Positions 25,303-34,103 of a stretch of DNA of 64,000 nt are shown one piece after another. Location: the NCBI RefSeq assembly GCF_002953135.1, contig NZ_CP026373.1, positions 1 through 64,000 on the forward strand, given 5' to 3'. Position numbers and translations under genes: made by a program. Below the pieces are notes generated by a model that ran no database searches, was not told the origin of the DNA, and was given only the letters and a program-made list of their open reading frames with translations. This DNA is from Sphingobium sp. SCG-1 (GTDB lineage: Bacteria > Pseudomonadota > Alphaproteobacteria > Sphingomonadales > Sphingomonadaceae). Each line of letters begins with the position of its first letter. Position 1 is the stretch's first letter.

Positions 25303-27280
25303 GGTTGCGATTGTCGCGGGGATGCTCGCGGTGACCTTTTTGGCATGCGCCCTGTGCGCGGTCCTGGTGGCCCTCGTCGGCCTGAACCAGATTAGCCCGC
25401 GCATGCAGATCTCGGCGATACCCGCATGGCTCTGGTATTACCGCGGAGATCCGCTGCTCCATCTGTGGCTGGAGCGCGGTGCGCTGGTCAGCGGCGCCAT
25501 CGCTTTCGTCATCCTCCTCGTCATCCTGAAGCGGGGGCGCACGCTCCATGGCGAGGCACGGTTCGCGCGTGAAAGCGAAATCCGGCGCGAACATCTGCGC
25601 AGCAACAGTGGGATCATCGTCGGGCAGAAAGGCGGCCGCTATCTTGTTTTCGGCGGCACCGAACATGTGTTGCTCGAAGCACCGACGCGCGCCGGCAAGG
25701 GCGTCGGCGTGGTGATCCCCAATCTTCTGAGTTGGGCTGATTCCGTCGTGGTACTCGACGTGAAGCGCGAGAATTGGGACATCACCGCTGGCTTTCGTGC
25801 CCGGCATGGCCAGGCGGTCTATCTGTTCGATCCGCTCGATCCTGAAGGGCGAAGCGCCCGCTACAATCCCTTGAGCTTCATCGACCGGCTCGACGACACC
25901 GATGTGATCAATGAACTCCAGAAGATCGGCGGCATGTTGTTCCCGGCCCCGGAGAAGGCCGATCCGTTCTGGGCGGAAGCGGCGCGGGCGGCCTTTGTTG
26001 GCGTCGGCGCCCTTGTCGCGGCCAACCCCGCCCTCCCCTTCACGATCGGCGAAATCTATCGCCGTCTGACGACGGGCGACCCGAAGATCGAACTGCCCAA
26101 GGTCGTCGAAGAGGCGAAGCAGCGCGGGCAACGGCTGAGCCAGGCGTGTGTGTCGGCGCTGAGCGACTTCACCTCCGCATCGGACAACACCTTTTCGGGC
26201 ATCAAACAGACGATCACATCAAAGCTCAATCTCTGGCTCAACCCCTATGTCGATGCCGCGACGTCGGAGAGCGATTTCGATTTGCGTCAGGTCCGGCGCG
26301 AACGGATATCGATCTATCTTGGGGTCTCGCCCGACAATATCGACCGGATCGCGCCCGTCTATAACCTCTTTCTCCAGCAGCTGATCAATCTCAATACGCG
26401 GGAACTGCCTGAGAATGGCGGCCGCGTGCCGGTGCTCATTTTGCTCGACGAGTTCGCCCGCCTCGGCAAGGCGCCGGTCATCGCGTCGGCCTTTTCCTAC
26501 GTTGCAGGCTACGGGCTTCGCCTGCTGCCAGTCATCCAGAGCCGGTCCCAGCCCCGCGGCATCTATGGCGCGGACGTTACCGACGAGATTATCGCCAATT
26601 GCGGACTGGAGATCGTGTTCACGCCCAAGGAGCTGAAGGTCGCCAACGAACTCTCCGAGCGGCTCGGCTTTTTCACGATGAACGTCAAATCGAAGAGCCG
26701 GACGATTCATGGCCTGCTCGCCAACCGCAGCGTATCGGAGTCAGACCAGCGCCGCGCGCTGATGATGCCCCAGGAACTGATGCAGATGCCCAAGGGCGAC
26801 CTTCTGCTGATGCGCGGCGGAATTCCGCCCGTCAGGGGTCGCAAGATCGAGTATTTCCGCTCGAAGCGCTTCACGAGCCGGATCAGTGACCCACCCAAGG
26901 TCGCGCCCCGTCCGATCGCGATCGGCACAGTGTCGTCCGCCGCCAAATTGGCAGGCGGGGCGAGCAGCAGCGATCCGTTGGCCTTGGCCCTTGGCGCGAA
27001 GAGGGCTGCTCTGTTGAACGACGGTCAAGCGACCGCGCCAGCGGAGCGGGCGGACCCTGCCGTGCGCACGCTCACCGGTGACGAGCTGTCGGGCTTTGCC
27101 GAAATCACCGACGACATGTTGGTGCTCGGCGACATGGTGGATCTACCACCGCCTGGCGACGAACAGGCCGCTATCGCCTTTGTCACGGCGATGACGGCCC
27201 GGGCCGTTCTCGAGCCCATGGGTGTCGGCGCCCAATCTCCAGAATTTGTGACCGAGAGGCATGACCATGGCAGAGAATGA
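25268..27280 (+). CDS. virD4: VirD4/TraG coupling protein
   Basis: 670 residues from a TTG at 25268 with GAGGAGGTG 6 bases upstream, inside the end of virB11. Two N-terminal membrane segments (about 12-35 and 60-82), Walker A APTRAGKGVG near 130, VVLDVKREN, and Walker B VLILLDEFARLG near 390; TQSRSQ-like IQSRSQPRGIYG follows. The coupling protein delivers the relaxase-DNA complex to the channel. The upstream open frame (back to 24893) is only a shadow of virB11. Confidence 0.92.
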   Translation: MIRLSNARPLTKVAIVAGMLAVTFLACALCAVLVALVGLNQISPRMQISAIPAWLWYYRGDPLLHLWLERGALVSGAIAFVILLVILKRGRTLHGEARFARESEIRREHLRSNSGIIVGQKGGRYLVFGGTEHVLLEAPTRAGKGVGVVIPNLLSWADSVVVLDVKRENWDITAGFRARHGQAVYLFDPLDPEGRSARYNPLSFIDRLDDTDVINELQKIGGMLFPAPEKADPFWAEAARAAFVGVGALVAANPALPFTIGEIYRRLTTGDPKIELPKVVEEAKQRGQRLSQACVSALSDFTSASDNTFSGIKQTITSKLNLWLNPYVDAATSESDFDLRQVRRERISIYLGVSPDNIDRIAPVYNLFLQQLINLNTRELPENGGRVPVLILLDEFARLGKAPVIASAFSYVAGYGLRLLPVIQSRSQPRGIYGADVTDEIIANCGLEIVFTPKELKVANELSERLGFFTMNVKSKSRTIHGLLANRSVSESDQRRALMMPQELMQMPKGDLLLMRGGIPPVRGRKIEYFRSKRFTSRISDPPKVAPRPIAIGTVSSAAKLAGGASSSDPLALALGAKRAALLNDGQATAPAERADPAVRTLTGDELSGFAEITDDMLVLGDMVDLPPPGDEQAAIAFVTAMTARAVLEPMGVGAQSPEFVTERHDHGRE

Positions 27281-28211
27281 TCGCAAGCAATCGGGTACGG
27301 CGCGGACCAGTGCCAACAGCGTTGGCCTCGACGACGCCAAACAGCGCAAGGCGGCTGCGCCAGAAAAATCCTCGCCCGGGGGATCAAAGGACGGTCCCAC
27401 CGAAGCGCCTGGTCATGCCGGCACTGTCGGTGCGTCGCGAAGTGCGCCCAAGGTGCATTCGATCGAGGCGGGCGATGTGCCGGAGAGTGTGCGGAAGCGC
27501 TATTATGCCGACAAGGCGAAATGGTCGGGCGAACCGGCCTTTTTCACGACGGCGCAAGCGAAGGATCCCGCGTTTCGCGATCAGGGCCGGCGTCTGGTCA
27601 CGGCGACGGAGAGTCAGGAGGTCGTCAAGGATCTGGTGGCGATCGCACAACACCGCAATTGGGATCGGATACAGGTCACAGGATCAGAAGAATTTCGGCG
27701 ATCGGTCTGGATCGAGGCCAGTCAAAAAGGCCTCGAGGTACGTGGCTACAAGCCCAACGAGCGCGATCTCCAGGAGCTTGATCGGCTGCGTGGGGAGACG
27801 AGCCGCAATACGATTGCGCCCATGGCAGCCCGTGACGTTGATGTCGCCCGTGGGTCAGCCGGGATAAGCCGCCAGAGCGAGCGCAATGGTTTGGAGCGGC
27901 CGGATGCTCGGCGCGGCGATCGGGGCAACACGCCGAATGATCGTGCCGCCGACAGCCAGATGCGCGTGATGGAGGCGGTGATCCGACGGACGTTGTTCGA
28001 CAATCCCGAGGCGGTTGCTCGGGTGATGACAGTCGCCCGCACACAGCTTGATGCGCATATTGCGGCGGGACGGAAGATCCGCCCGGCAATGGTCAAGGAT
28101 GCCGCCCCAAGCGTCAGGCAAGATGTGGTCCGCGGCCGTGACCCATCGACGCCACCCATCCCTCGTCCAGGTCGCGAGCCAGAGCCTCAGGAACGCAGCC
28201 GCTCTCGGTGA
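27267..28211 (+). CDS. LPD7-domain conjugation-associated protein
   Basis: 314 residues from ATG 27267 (an ATG six bases earlier is too close to GAGAGG). Residues about 95-165 match the large polyvalent protein-associated domain 7: FRDQGRRLVTATES, then NWDRIQVTGSEEFRRSVWIEA and LEVRGYKPNERD. LPD7 is common in MobA-type relaxases and conjugation accessory proteins and is thought to bind nucleic acid or DNA-bound partners. Both ends are disordered and Arg-rich. It overlaps the end of virD4 and closes the transfer operon. Confidence 0.82.
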   Translation: MAENDRKQSGTARTSANSVGLDDAKQRKAAAPEKSSPGGSKDGPTEAPGHAGTVGASRSAPKVHSIEAGDVPESVRKRYYADKAKWSGEPAFFTTAQAKDPAFRDQGRRLVTATESQEVVKDLVAIAQHRNWDRIQVTGSEEFRRSVWIEASQKGLEVRGYKPNERDLQELDRLRGETSRNTIAPMAARDVDVARGSAGISRQSERNGLERPDARRGDRGNTPNDRAADSQMRVMEAVIRRTLFDNPEAVARVMTVARTQLDAHIAAGRKIRPAMVKDAAPSVRQDVVRGRDPSTPPIPRPGREPEPQERSRSR

Positions 28212-28294
28212 CCGGGAAGCGGTTTTTTGTGCCGCAATCCCTCTGCGACAAATGGGTCAGGCGATCGCCTCCCGGTTTAAGAATCGGCACCTTT

Positions 28295-28311
28295 GTTCGG
28301 CTCAGCCGAAC
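28295..28311. promoter_or_regulatory. 17-bp palindrome upstream of abiEi
   Basis: GTTCGGCT-C-AGCCGAAC, a perfect inverted repeat in the 253-base gap between the transfer operon and abiEi. AbiEi-type antitoxins repress their own promoter through inverted repeats, so it may be that operator; it could instead be the end-of-operon hairpin. No T-run follows it. Confidence 0.45.
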
Positions 28312-28464
28312 ATTTATCGTGATTGGTAAACCACGAGCGGTGCAACTCGAGCCCGTCGGATATATACTATGCGCGCGAACCGTCCCGCAAAGCGCGACAA
28401 TCTTACCAGATAATATAATCACCGTTATAGCGAATGCGCCGGACATCGCTCGCAGAGGCTCAAA

Positions 28465-29295
28465 TTGCGCGAAGGATATAATCTCAAGACGCTTGGACCT
28501 CGGGCCGCTCAGCTGATCGTCGAGCTCAACGAACGCCGTCAGCCGATCTTTTCGCTCGCGGACGTCACCGAGATCACAGGTCTGAGCCCGTCATCGGCAC
28601 GCAGCCTCGTTGCGAACACCGAAGCGCGCGGCATCGTCACGCGCCTCAAGCCCGGCCTCTACAATCTGGTGCCCTTCGAGCGGGGCCGCGACACCGAGCA
28701 TGTGAGCGATCCTTACCTCATCGCAAGAACGCTGGTTGGCGACGCGGACTACTTCATCTCTCACGGCAGCGCGCTGGAGCTGCACCGCATGGTCACCCAA
28801 CCGCAGTTGGCCATCATCGTCTCCTGCGCCAAACGGCTGCGCCCGCAGCACATCCACGGCTATGAGTTCCGCTTCGTCGACGTCAAGCCGCAGGATTTCT
28901 TCGGTGTGACCGATATCTGGATCACATCCGAAGAGCAGGTCAGGGTCAGCGATCCCGAGCGGACCATCATCGATGGTCTTGACCATCCGCAATATGTCGG
29001 TGGCATTACAGAGGTCGCCAAGGGACTCTGGATGAAGCGCGATACGCTACGGGTCGAACTGATGATCGACTATGCGCTTCGCCTCGGCGTTGGCGCGGTA
29101 ATGCGTCGCCTGGGCTATCTGCTGGAATTTTACGGGCTGGCCGACGCAGCCGCATTGGAGCCGTTGCGCGCGCGGCTGACCCCGACCTATCAGCGTCTCG
29201 ATCCGCTGTTTCCCAATGAAGGCAGGATGCTGGCACGCTGGCGCATCCGGCTCAATGTCGAGCCCGACGAACTCGATATAATCCGGAGCAGTTGA
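28465..29295 (+). CDS. abiEi-like: AbiEi-type antitoxin (type IV toxin-antitoxin)
   Basis: 276 residues from a TTG start with AGAGG upstream. N-terminal winged helix (FSLADVTEITGLSPSSARSLV) followed by the AbiEi antitoxin region with RLKPGLYNLVP, SHGSALELH, and SDPERTIIDGLDHPQYVGGI. The antitoxin counters the nucleotidyltransferase toxin AbiEii and represses the operon; AbiE systems abort phage infection. Its stop overlaps the toxin start by one base (TGATG). The toxin is broken, so this is an orphan antitoxin, possibly kept as a regulator or anti-addiction gene. Confidence 0.88.
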   Translation: MREGYNLKTLGPRAAQLIVELNERRQPIFSLADVTEITGLSPSSARSLVANTEARGIVTRLKPGLYNLVPFERGRDTEHVSDPYLIARTLVGDADYFISHGSALELHRMVTQPQLAIIVSCAKRLRPQHIHGYEFRFVDVKPQDFFGVTDIWITSEEQVRVSDPERTIIDGLDHPQYVGGITEVAKGLWMKRDTLRVELMIDYALRLGVGAVMRRLGYLLEFYGLADAAALEPLRARLTPTYQRLDPLFPNEGRMLARWRIRLNVEPDELDIIRSS

Positions 29296-29540
29296 TGATT
29301 CCCCGGCGCGATCTCTCCCGTATCGCCAGCGGCCTTCTCAAGCCGCGCGGCCGTCGCGTGCCCGAGGCGGTGATCGAATGCGACTATTGCCTGGCCTGGT
29401 TCCTGACCGGTCTGGCGCAGCATCCTTTGCGCGAATTTCTCGCCTTCAAGGGCGGGACGGCATGCGCTGATGCTGGTTCGAGAATTACCGCTTCTCCAAG
29501 GATCTCGGTGCGCCGTGGCGGCCCGGAAGGTGCAGCATGA
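29295..29540 (+). pseudogene. abiEii-like: Truncated, frameshifted AbiEii toxin
   Basis: The first 56 codons read as an AbiEii start (PRRDLSRIASGLL, AWFLTGLAQHPLREFLAFKGGTA). The GG-T motif of the nucleotidyltransferase is the last part in frame. Just after, near 29465, the frame shifts: CWFENYRFSKDLG, which should continue the active site (normally ending in S.DLDF), appears in another frame, and then homology stops. The catalytic D-x-D and the rest of the toxin, about 200 residues, are gone. The 250 bases after 29540 hold nothing recognisable. Confidence 0.8.
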
Positions 29541-29792
29541 CTTAGAGTAGCACCCCCTAAACATGCTGATTTTCGCCGGCGGCTGCAATGCCGCCCCTCT
29601 ACAGAGAACATTAGATGAAAGGGGGCCGCAAAGCTCGACCGGGTGTCGGCTCGGGCGGCCTGCGAAGCGGCCGAAGGTGCGACAGTCCCCCGCGTCTTTG
29701 TGGGTTGGCGGTATGATTGCCGCGCCCGTTATTGACACGCCCGTTCCGCGCGTCGAAAGCCTTTGCATCCAATTACGGCGCAAGGGTGTGGC

Positions 29793-31184
29793 ATGCCGAA
29801 TTTCTTCGATGGTCGCATCCAGGTGGATGCGAGCGCCCTTCAGGGACCGCGCGTCTATTCGACCGACCTTCTGCCCCAGCTGCTCGATCCTGGCGATCCG
29901 GCGGGGAGCGTAGCGGTCACCGCTCAGGCGCTCAAGATCAAGATCATCACCAAGGGCCTCGTTACCCTCAATGCGGCCTATCTGCTCTCGCCGCTCGCCG
30001 TGCTGCTGCTCGACCAGCATCCCGACCTGTTCGCCGGCGCGAGCCTGCTTCCCGCCTTCCGGACCGACAAGGTCGAACTCGCCGATCTCATCCCTTCAGC
30101 CGGTGACCATGCCGCCGCGGGAATCGACGGGCGGCGCCTTGCCGCACATGTCGCCCGCATCGAGGCCGGCGTCGGCCGCGTCATGCCATGGACCCTAGCG
30201 GACGTCGCCGACCGCTATCGCAAGCTCCTGCTCGACGGGCTTCACAACACGCAAGCCATGATCACGCGCCAGCTCACCGCCGAAGCCGGGCTCGCCGAAC
30301 GCGACCTCGCGGAGATCGTTGCCGCCATCGAAGGCCTCGACCTCAGCGCCAATGCCAATCTCCTTGCCTATTTCAGAACCCTTCCCGACGATCGCCGCGC
30401 GTTGCTCGAGCGGTTCAGCGCGACCTGCTATCATATGGTGGGAACCGGGGTCGTGCGCTGCGAAACTGGTACCGACCTCAATCCCTTGTCCGCGTTCAAG
30501 GCCACCGACGTTATGTTGGCCGCGCGCGACGCCGAGCCCGCCTATCTCACTGACGAGGCGGTTTTCCTTCAAACCTTTATGGGCTTTGCGCTCGACGCCA
30601 TCGGCGCGCTCTCCGTTCCATCCCAGGTCATCGATGCCATCAGCTTCACCACCGCGCATCAGCTGGGCCGGGCCCTTCAGCAACAGGGCTTCCAGCAGCG
30701 CTATGACGGGATCGTGCGCGACTATTTGCATCATGCGGCGCTGCCGGACGCGCAGGATGCGCTCGACCGCCTCGATGTTGGCGCTATCGCTGCGGCCGCC
30801 GAAGGGTTGGCAAAGTCCTTCAAGGCCGAGATCGCGGACGAGCTGCGCCAATATGAAGCCAAGATCCAGGTCGATGCGCGCGCGGCCGTCTATCGGGCTG
30901 GCGCTGATCTCGCGAAGGACGGTGTAGGGTTGGCGCCCGGCATCAGCAATATCGTCGCCTTTGCCGATGGCCTTGGACATGCGGCCCAACTCGCAGGCGC
31001 GGTGCGCGAGCAGCGGCGCGTGTCCGATTTCCATGCGGCGATCCAAGAGGCCGAAGTTCGCAGACGAGACGATATATGCGCGGCGATCGACGGCCTGCGC
31101 GTCAGCGACAAGAAAAAAGCGACGCTGCTCGACGCGGTCGCCTTACTGAGCGACGTCCATGGGATCAGCCTCAGGCGGGCTTGA
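29793..31184 (+). CDS. Unknown 463-aa protein at the edge of the defence-like island
   Basis: 463 residues from ATG 29793 (CAAGGG upstream; a TTG at 29763 would add ten residues). Soluble and mostly helical, with one moderately hydrophobic stretch near 55-75 (NAAYLLSPLAVLLLDQ). No catalytic motif, metal site or repeat stands out, and I do not recognise the family. Regular codon use and length argue that it is real. It points toward the HTH-GTPase gene cluster and is followed by about 90 bases before the convergent 91-aa gene. Confidence 0.7.
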   Translation: MPNFFDGRIQVDASALQGPRVYSTDLLPQLLDPGDPAGSVAVTAQALKIKIITKGLVTLNAAYLLSPLAVLLLDQHPDLFAGASLLPAFRTDKVELADLIPSAGDHAAAGIDGRRLAAHVARIEAGVGRVMPWTLADVADRYRKLLLDGLHNTQAMITRQLTAEAGLAERDLAEIVAAIEGLDLSANANLLAYFRTLPDDRRALLERFSATCYHMVGTGVVRCETGTDLNPLSAFKATDVMLAARDAEPAYLTDEAVFLQTFMGFALDAIGALSVPSQVIDAISFTTAHQLGRALQQQGFQQRYDGIVRDYLHHAALPDAQDALDRLDVGAIAAAAEGLAKSFKAEIADELRQYEAKIQVDARAAVYRAGADLAKDGVGLAPGISNIVAFADGLGHAAQLAGAVREQRRVSDFHAAIQEAEVRRRDDICAAIDGLRVSDKKKATLLDAVALLSDVHGISLRRA

Positions 31185-31277
31185 AGCGCGCCTCAGAATC
31201 ATCTTGAATGGAATTGAACGGCCGCTGCCCCGCTTCTGGGCGAGCACGGTTCAGGAAAAAGCAGTCTGCGACTGGCT

Positions 31278-31553
31278 TTACGAGAGCTGCGCGCGGATGG
31301 GCGCCGGGGCTTGATCCTCAAGACCCAGGTTCCGGGTGGCCCACAGCGTAAACAGATCCTGGTACGATTTCGTATAACCCGTACCCACCTGGCTCATGCG
31401 GCCCGCTTCATCCTCCGCGAGCGGCACAAGATCATTCTCGCCCTCGAACTGCCGGCGAACTTTACGGCTCTGCCAGGCGCGGTCGACGGCCAGCCGCCAG
31501 CTGTTGCGGTAACTCGGCGGGGATGCGGATCCGGTGAGCGCTTCAGTGTGCAT
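31278..31553 (-). CDS. Unknown 91-aa protein downstream of the HTH-GTPase
   Basis: 91 residues from ATG 31553 with CAGGA seven bases before it (a TTG two codons earlier is possible). Basic first half (WRLAVDRAWQSRKVRRQFEGE), acidic middle, no membrane segment. It lies 166 bases downstream of, and on the same strand as, the HTH-GTPase gene, so cotranscription is possible. Family not recognised. The opposing plus-strand frame over the same bases lacks an RBS. Confidence 0.5.
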   Translation of the reverse strand: MHTEALTGSASPPSYRNSWRLAVDRAWQSRKVRRQFEGENDLVPLAEDEAGRMSQVGTGYTKSYQDLFTLWATRNLGLEDQAPAPIRAQLS

Positions 31554-31719
31554 AGGCAATCCTGTTCTCGCTTTGATCTACGTCTTCGCCGAGCGAATGT
31601 CAATGATCGGCTCGGCGTAACGGGGCAGCATTCATCTGTCTGCCCAGCGTAGAAACGCACCACGATCGCATTCGGATGCTTACCGATGCCTGCGTGCCCG
31701 CGAACTTGTGGCTGAGCGC

Positions 31720-33819
31720 TCAGAGCCCCACTTCGACCTCGCTGATCCGCGTCGCCTCAACTAGCTGCTGCAGCACAAGCTCGTCCCAGGCGTCGGTCAG
31801 CCGCGCGTCGATCTTGTTGCGCGCCTCGACCAGTTCGGGCGTTTCCTCAAACCATTCGCGCACCATCGCTGCGATATCGTCCCGATAGCCCGAACCCTGT
31901 CCGTAGCGGGCCCACAGGTCGCTCCAGAAGCCTTCGGCCTTGTCGAGATAGGGCTTGAAGGTATTGCGCCCGATCGTCAGCGCGCGCCCCAGAAACTCCT
32001 GCTGCCATTCCGACAGCTCTTCGGCGAGCGTCTCCACCAACGCCTGGGCCTCGCGGGTGTTCGAGAAGCGTCCCGTCAGCGCGTCGAGCCGGCCGTTGAT
32101 GCGGGAGAAGAGCTCGGCTGTCCGCAAATTGGCGTCGGCGCGTACACCCGAGCCGATCATGAAGTGCATCTCGAAATTGTCCCAATTGCCCCGCCGTGCC
32201 ACCGCCGCCGCGATCGAGCTTGCATGGCTGGTCTGCAATTCGTCGAGCAATCGCTGGTGCGCCGGCCGGATCACATTGGGGAGCTTGCGATAATCTCCGA
32301 CCATGCGTTCGACCTCGTCGGCAAGCGTGATCCGTGCCTGCTGGATGCGCGCGGCATCGGTGTTCGATACCAGATCGTGCGAAAGCGCCACGAACCGGCT
32401 CAGCCGCTCATGCTGGCGCGAGCGCATCGCATCGATCTGCCGGCACAGCGCGCTCCACACATCGGGCGCCGACTCCTCCATGGCGTTGAAGAACAGCACC
32501 GGGATCGGCGGCACGCCCGCCTCGCGCAGGGAATCCTCGACCTGCATCGCCCGGATTGCATAGCCCTCCGCCGCATCCTCGGGCGGCTCATTATCCTCGG
32601 TGATCACCTTCAGGGCCTCGTCGCCGCGCGGCAAGGCGAGCAGAATCACCCGCTGCCGCTCGACCGCGTCGAGCCGCAGCTCCTGCAGCGTCTTGGCGAT
32701 CTTGAGCGCCTCGGTGCCGGGCGCGTCGTTGAACGCGCAGCATAGGATGCTCAGCGTGCGCGGCTCGGCCAGATGGGCCATGAGATCAGCCCGCTCGGTC
32801 GTGCCGAGGATGCCCTTCGTATCAATGACGTTGAGACGGTAGCCCGATCGGCGCATCGCGCTTTCGGGCACATAGACCGTCACGCGCTGCGGCAGCGAGA
32901 AGCGCGCATGCTGTCCGAAGTTGATCGCTGTGATGTTCTTCGACAGCCATTCCAGACCGTTCACCGTCGTCTCCGACAGGATCATCTGGGTTTCAGTCCG
33001 CTGCTCGAGTCGCATCCGGTTGACGATATCCTGGACGACATCGTCCTGATCGCCGCCCGTCTCGATCATCTCCTTGATCGGGTCGATGAAGCTGCGCGGA
33101 TCGGTTGGGTTCTTGCGCCGCTTGAGCTCCGCCATGTTGCGGATCGCCCGATCGATCTCCGTCGAAACGCCGCCGGCGCCCTCGGCAGCGGCACGAACCA
33201 TTTCGCCCACGATCAGGCGCACCTCATCCTCGGGCTTCGGCTCGACCATGATGCCGAAGGCCGGCGCTGTGCGAATGGCGACCTCGCTCGTCGTAGTCCG
33301 GCCGCCACTTGCGGGGAACACTGGCTGAGGCCGGCCACCGGGGCCCGGCACCATGAGATTGGTGAGATGCGACAGCGCCGTGGTCTTGCCGACGCCGACA
33401 CTGCCGATCCATGCCAGCGAATGCTCGACCTCGCCGAGAAATTCGGCCGCACTCAGCAAATTGGTGCGGAATAGGTTAATGGGGGCGGCCAACAGCGCGT
33501 CGTAATCCTCGCTCCCCTCGAACCGCGCCAGCTGTTGCAGCGCCTGTTCAGCGGACCAGAGCAGCTCCCGGTCGGGATGACCAAAGGCCGGGCGGTCCGA
33601 GATGGACCATTCGCGGCTGTAAAAGGTAAGGATCGCGCGGCTTTCTTCCGTGTCGATCGCCTCGAGATAGCGCCGAGCCATCGCCTCGTCGGTGGTCTCG
33701 GTCCGTTCAAGTCGCGAGACTACGCTGTTTGAACTGACCCCGAGACGCGCCGCCATGTCGCCCTGCTTGATCCCGGCCTCTTCGCGCGCCTTGCGCAGGA
33801 CTGCCGTCGGAATACCCAT
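31720..33819 (-). CDS. XRE-type HTH fused to dynamin-like GTPase
   Basis: 699 residues from ATG 33819 (GGGAGG upstream). Residues about 5-60 are an XRE helix-turn-helix (LRKAREEAGIKQGDMAARLGVSSNSVVSRLE). A P-loop NTPase follows: G1/Walker A IGSVGVGKTTALSH near 140, and G3 NVIDTKGI near 320, with a long helical C-terminal half (about 450-699), a dynamin-like arrangement. Dynamin-like proteins act on membranes and occur in antiphage defence. A DNA-binding head on such a GTPase is unusual and suggests autoregulation. Divergent from the Fic gene across a 284-base promoter region. Confidence 0.75.
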   Translation of the reverse strand: MGIPTAVLRKAREEAGIKQGDMAARLGVSSNSVVSRLERTETTDEAMARRYLEAIDTEESRAILTFYSREWSISDRPAFGHPDRELLWSAEQALQQLARFEGSEDYDALLAAPINLFRTNLLSAAEFLGEVEHSLAWIGSVGVGKTTALSHLTNLMVPGPGGRPQPVFPASGGRTTTSEVAIRTAPAFGIMVEPKPEDEVRLIVGEMVRAAAEGAGGVSTEIDRAIRNMAELKRRKNPTDPRSFIDPIKEMIETGGDQDDVVQDIVNRMRLEQRTETQMILSETTVNGLEWLSKNITAINFGQHARFSLPQRVTVYVPESAMRRSGYRLNVIDTKGILGTTERADLMAHLAEPRTLSILCCAFNDAPGTEALKIAKTLQELRLDAVERQRVILLALPRGDEALKVITEDNEPPEDAAEGYAIRAMQVEDSLREAGVPPIPVLFFNAMEESAPDVWSALCRQIDAMRSRQHERLSRFVALSHDLVSNTDAARIQQARITLADEVERMVGDYRKLPNVIRPAHQRLLDELQTSHASSIAAAVARRGNWDNFEMHFMIGSGVRADANLRTAELFSRINGRLDALTGRFSNTREAQALVETLAEELSEWQQEFLGRALTIGRNTFKPYLDKAEGFWSDLWARYGQGSGYRDDIAAMVREWFEETPELVEARNKIDARLTDAWDELVLQQLVEATRISEVEVGL

Positions 33820-33854
33820 GCCTGCCTCCCATTCGTTAGCCTGGATACGCTCGC

Positions 33855-33916
33855 GCAAGACGATTTGCAAGTTTGCACGCAATATTGATTTTTGCTCTTG
33901 CGGACGACCTTGCGCG
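33855..33916. promoter_or_regulatory. Cluster of TTGC/GCAA half-sites before the HTH-GTPase
   Basis: In about 60 bases, GCAAG, TTTGCAAG, TTTGCACGCAA, TTTTGC, CTTGCGG and CTTGCGC occur, some as inverted pairs. The position, just upstream of a gene encoding an XRE HTH and between divergent genes, suits an autoregulatory operator. Based on visual repetition only. Confidence 0.4.
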
Positions 33917-34103
33917 ACAGTAGGAAAGTAGGATCGGCTGTGTACCTTCAGCGTGGGCGTCCGAAGTATTCGGAACGCCGTTGATGCTGCGCGGTTAAAG
34001 AAATTGCGCAAAATATGGGTCAGGTTATAGTTCTGCGCGCTTGGTGAAGGTTTTGACACACGCGGCCATGGTCGGGTTAGGTTTTTAACGCAGGGAAAAT
34101 CGG

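Noticed and set aside
32164..33474. Long plus-strand frames opposite the HTH-GTPase gene
   Set aside because: Shadows caused by high GC; the minus frame has domain motifs and an RBS.
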